Source: Hyalangium ruber
GTDB lineage: Bacteria; Myxococcota; Myxococcia; Myxococcales; Myxococcaceae
Assembly: GCF_034259325.1 (NCBI RefSeq)
Contig: NZ_JAXIVS010000007.1
Coordinates: 186,001-250,000 of the forward strand
Length of the DNA: 64,000 nt
Direction: 5' to 3'
This document shows positions 62,958-64,000 of this stretch, in pieces (the stretch's first letter is position 1; each line of letters begins with the position of its first letter). The notes beneath the pieces were generated by a model. It made no database searches. It was not told the origin of the DNA and saw only the letters and a program-made list of their open reading frames with translations. The position numbers were made by a program, and so were the translations under genes.

Positions 62958-63889
62958 GGGTCCTCATCCTCGGCATCGCGGGAGGCATCGCCCGGAAGCT
63001 GGCCACGCGGCTGCACAGCGCCGGGCACGAGGTGATTGGCATCGACGTCCGCCCCTGGTCGAGCGCGCCCCAGGGCATCGAGTTCCACCGGGTGGACGTG
63101 CGCAAGCGCGCCGCGGAGGACGTGTTCCGCCGCCGCCGCCCCGAGGCCGTGGTGCATATGGCCACCATCACCGCCCTCACCATGCGGGGCGGAGAGCGGG
63201 GCCGCATCAACCTGGACGGCACCAAGGCCGTCTTCGACCACTGCCGCGCCTACGGCGTGAAGCAGGTGCTCTTCGTGGGGCGCCACACCTTCTATGGCGC
63301 CGCGCCGGACTCGCCGCTCTACCACACCGAGGATGAGCCCCCTCGCGCCCTGGAGAAGGTGCCGGAGCTGGCCGATCTCGTCGCCGCCGACCTCTTCGCC
63401 GCCACTGCCCTGTGGCGCATGCCCGAGATCACGGCCGCCGTGCTGCGCATCTGCTACACGCTGGGCGCTCCGGGCACCGGCACGCTCGCGGGCTTCCTGC
63501 GCGGCCGGCGCGTGCCGATGGTGCTCGGCTATGACCCGCTCTTCCAGGTGATGCAGGAGGAGGATGTCGTCACCGCCGTACAGCTCGCGCTGGAGAAGCG
63601 CGTGCGCGGCATCTTCAACGTCGCGGGACCGCCTCCGGTGCCGTTCTCCGTCATCATTCGCGAGACGGGCCGCACGCCCGTGCCGATGCCCGTGTTCCTG
63701 CTCGCCCGATTGCTCGGGCGCGCGGGGTTCCCTCCGCTCTCACGGGGCGCGCTGGACCACATCAAGTACCCCATCGTCGTGGACGCCAAGCGCTTCCGCG
63801 AGGCCACCGGCTTCCAGTACGCCTTCGACGAGGGCCGTCTCATCCGCATCTTCCGGGAGTCCGCGCCGCTGCCGGGGGCGAAGTGGTGA
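62954..63889 (+). CDS. NAD-dependent epimerase/dehydratase family protein
   Basis: 311 residues of the extended SDR type. It starts with the NAD-binding motif in a variant form (LILGIAGGIARKLA, GxAGxxA in place of the usual GxxGxxG) followed by GIDVRP at the end of strand 2. The catalytic Tyr-x-x-x-Lys is not obvious: the region around FVGRHTFYGAAP has YG but no YxxxK, so catalytic activity is uncertain. Translation is coupled with the acyltransferase. It may be a sugar or lipid-modifying enzyme or a NAD-binding regulator; the substrate is unknown. Confidence 0.82.
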   Translation: MRVLILGIAGGIARKLATRLHSAGHEVIGIDVRPWSSAPQGIEFHRVDVRKRAAEDVFRRRRPEAVVHMATITALTMRGGERGRINLDGTKAVFDHCRAYGVKQVLFVGRHTFYGAAPDSPLYHTEDEPPRALEKVPELADLVAADLFAATALWRMPEITAAVLRICYTLGAPGTGTLAGFLRGRRVPMVLGYDPLFQVMQEEDVVTAVQLALEKRVRGIFNVAGPPPVPFSVIIRETGRTPVPMPVFLLARLLGRAGFPPLSRGALDHIKYPIVVDAKRFREATGFQYAFDEGRLIRIFRESAPLPGAKW

Positions 63890-63910
63890 GGCGGCGCGCC
63901 TGAGCGGTCG

Positions 63911-64000
63911 TCACGCCGCGCGGAGCAGGTAGAAGACGTAGCCGTAGCTGTCCCCGAAGCGCTCGTAGAGCTCGATCTCCCGAGCGGTGGAGGCGATGAC
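63911..64000 (-). CDS. C-terminal end of a reverse-strand protein, cut by the window
   Basis: Thirty codons including the stop are visible (ending YGYVFYLLRAA). The segment looks like the last helix and strand of a cytosolic enzyme; an ending of this type (GD-x-YGYVFY) is common in SAM-dependent methyltransferases, but this is a weak guess. The gene is convergent with the epimerase gene and its start lies outside the window. Confidence 0.4.
   Translation of the reverse strand, partial: VIASTAREIELYERFGDSYGYVFYLLRAA

Overview
This is a high-GC chromosomal segment from a myxobacterium, most likely suborder Cystobacterineae (Myxococcus/Archangium/Cystobacter/Stigmatella relatives). The strongest pointer is the pair at 19.8-20.9 kb, which I recognise as MglB and MglA, the polarity switch of gliding motility. 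The Ras-like MglA reads almost residue for residue like the Myxococcus xanthus protein. Other pointers are several large TPR proteins, AgmX/PglI-type C-terminal domains, Hanks-type kinases with an HRDISPSN catalytic loop, and very GC-rich third codon positions that create long false reading frames opposite the real genes.

Layout. 0-9.9 kb: a zinc-ribbon/GYF/TPR membrane protein; serS followed by four serine tRNAs with the anticodons for all six serine codons; tRNA-Arg(ACG) directly before tadA, the enzyme that edits that tRNA; the 4.5S SRP RNA with a clear terminator; a GT22-like mannosyltransferase; and a PYROXD2-like flavoprotein. 10-13.1 kb: the dnaX-ybaB-recR operon, with dnaX split between two frames so that the tau-type C-terminus needs a +1 shift. 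13.1-18.5 kb: a reverse-strand, 4-nt-overlapping operon encoding an outer-surface protein with carboxypeptidase-regulatory-like repeats, a FecR lipoprotein and a membrane Ser/Thr kinase.

18.6-33.8 kb: the mgl locus. mglBA is followed by a one-direction run of envelope genes: a coiled-coil periplasmic protein, three TPR proteins, a tiny secreted protein and an FHA/TonB-like protein whose order resembles gltD-E-F-G of the gliding machinery. After these come a cyclic-nucleotide-binding protein, a coiled-coil protein, and a beta-barrel plus short polysaccharide export lipoprotein (a Wzp/Wza-type pair, which in M. xanthus at this locus I recall as the BPS exporter). 33.8-44 kb, reverse strand: a PknK-like kinase/ATPase, an inositol monophosphatase-family enzyme, a TlpA-like thioredoxin lipoprotein, a peptidoglycan-recycling operon (LD-carboxypeptidase, serine hydrolase, Mpl ligase) and an RsmB-like methyltransferase.

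44.1-58.7 kb: an accessory, defence-rich region that starts beside tRNA-Asn and is visibly less GC-rich in parts. A forward trio (C5 DNA methyltransferase, DUF262 protein, HEPN protein) faces a reverse, fully overlapping four-gene operon (a protein with two GHKL ATPase modules, a receiver-like protein, an unrecognised protein, and a Vsr-type endonuclease). The second unit looks like a two-component-style signalling cassette wired to a nuclease and is the best candidate for an undescribed system. Next come an antitoxin with a broken toxin, an ApaLI-like type II restriction-modification pair, an iron superoxide dismutase, and an orphan type I methyltransferase fused to a specificity domain with no HsdR. 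58.7-64 kb: a VOC protein, a multi-sensor histidine kinase, an acyltransferase/epimerase pair, and the end of a reverse-strand gene cut by the window edge.
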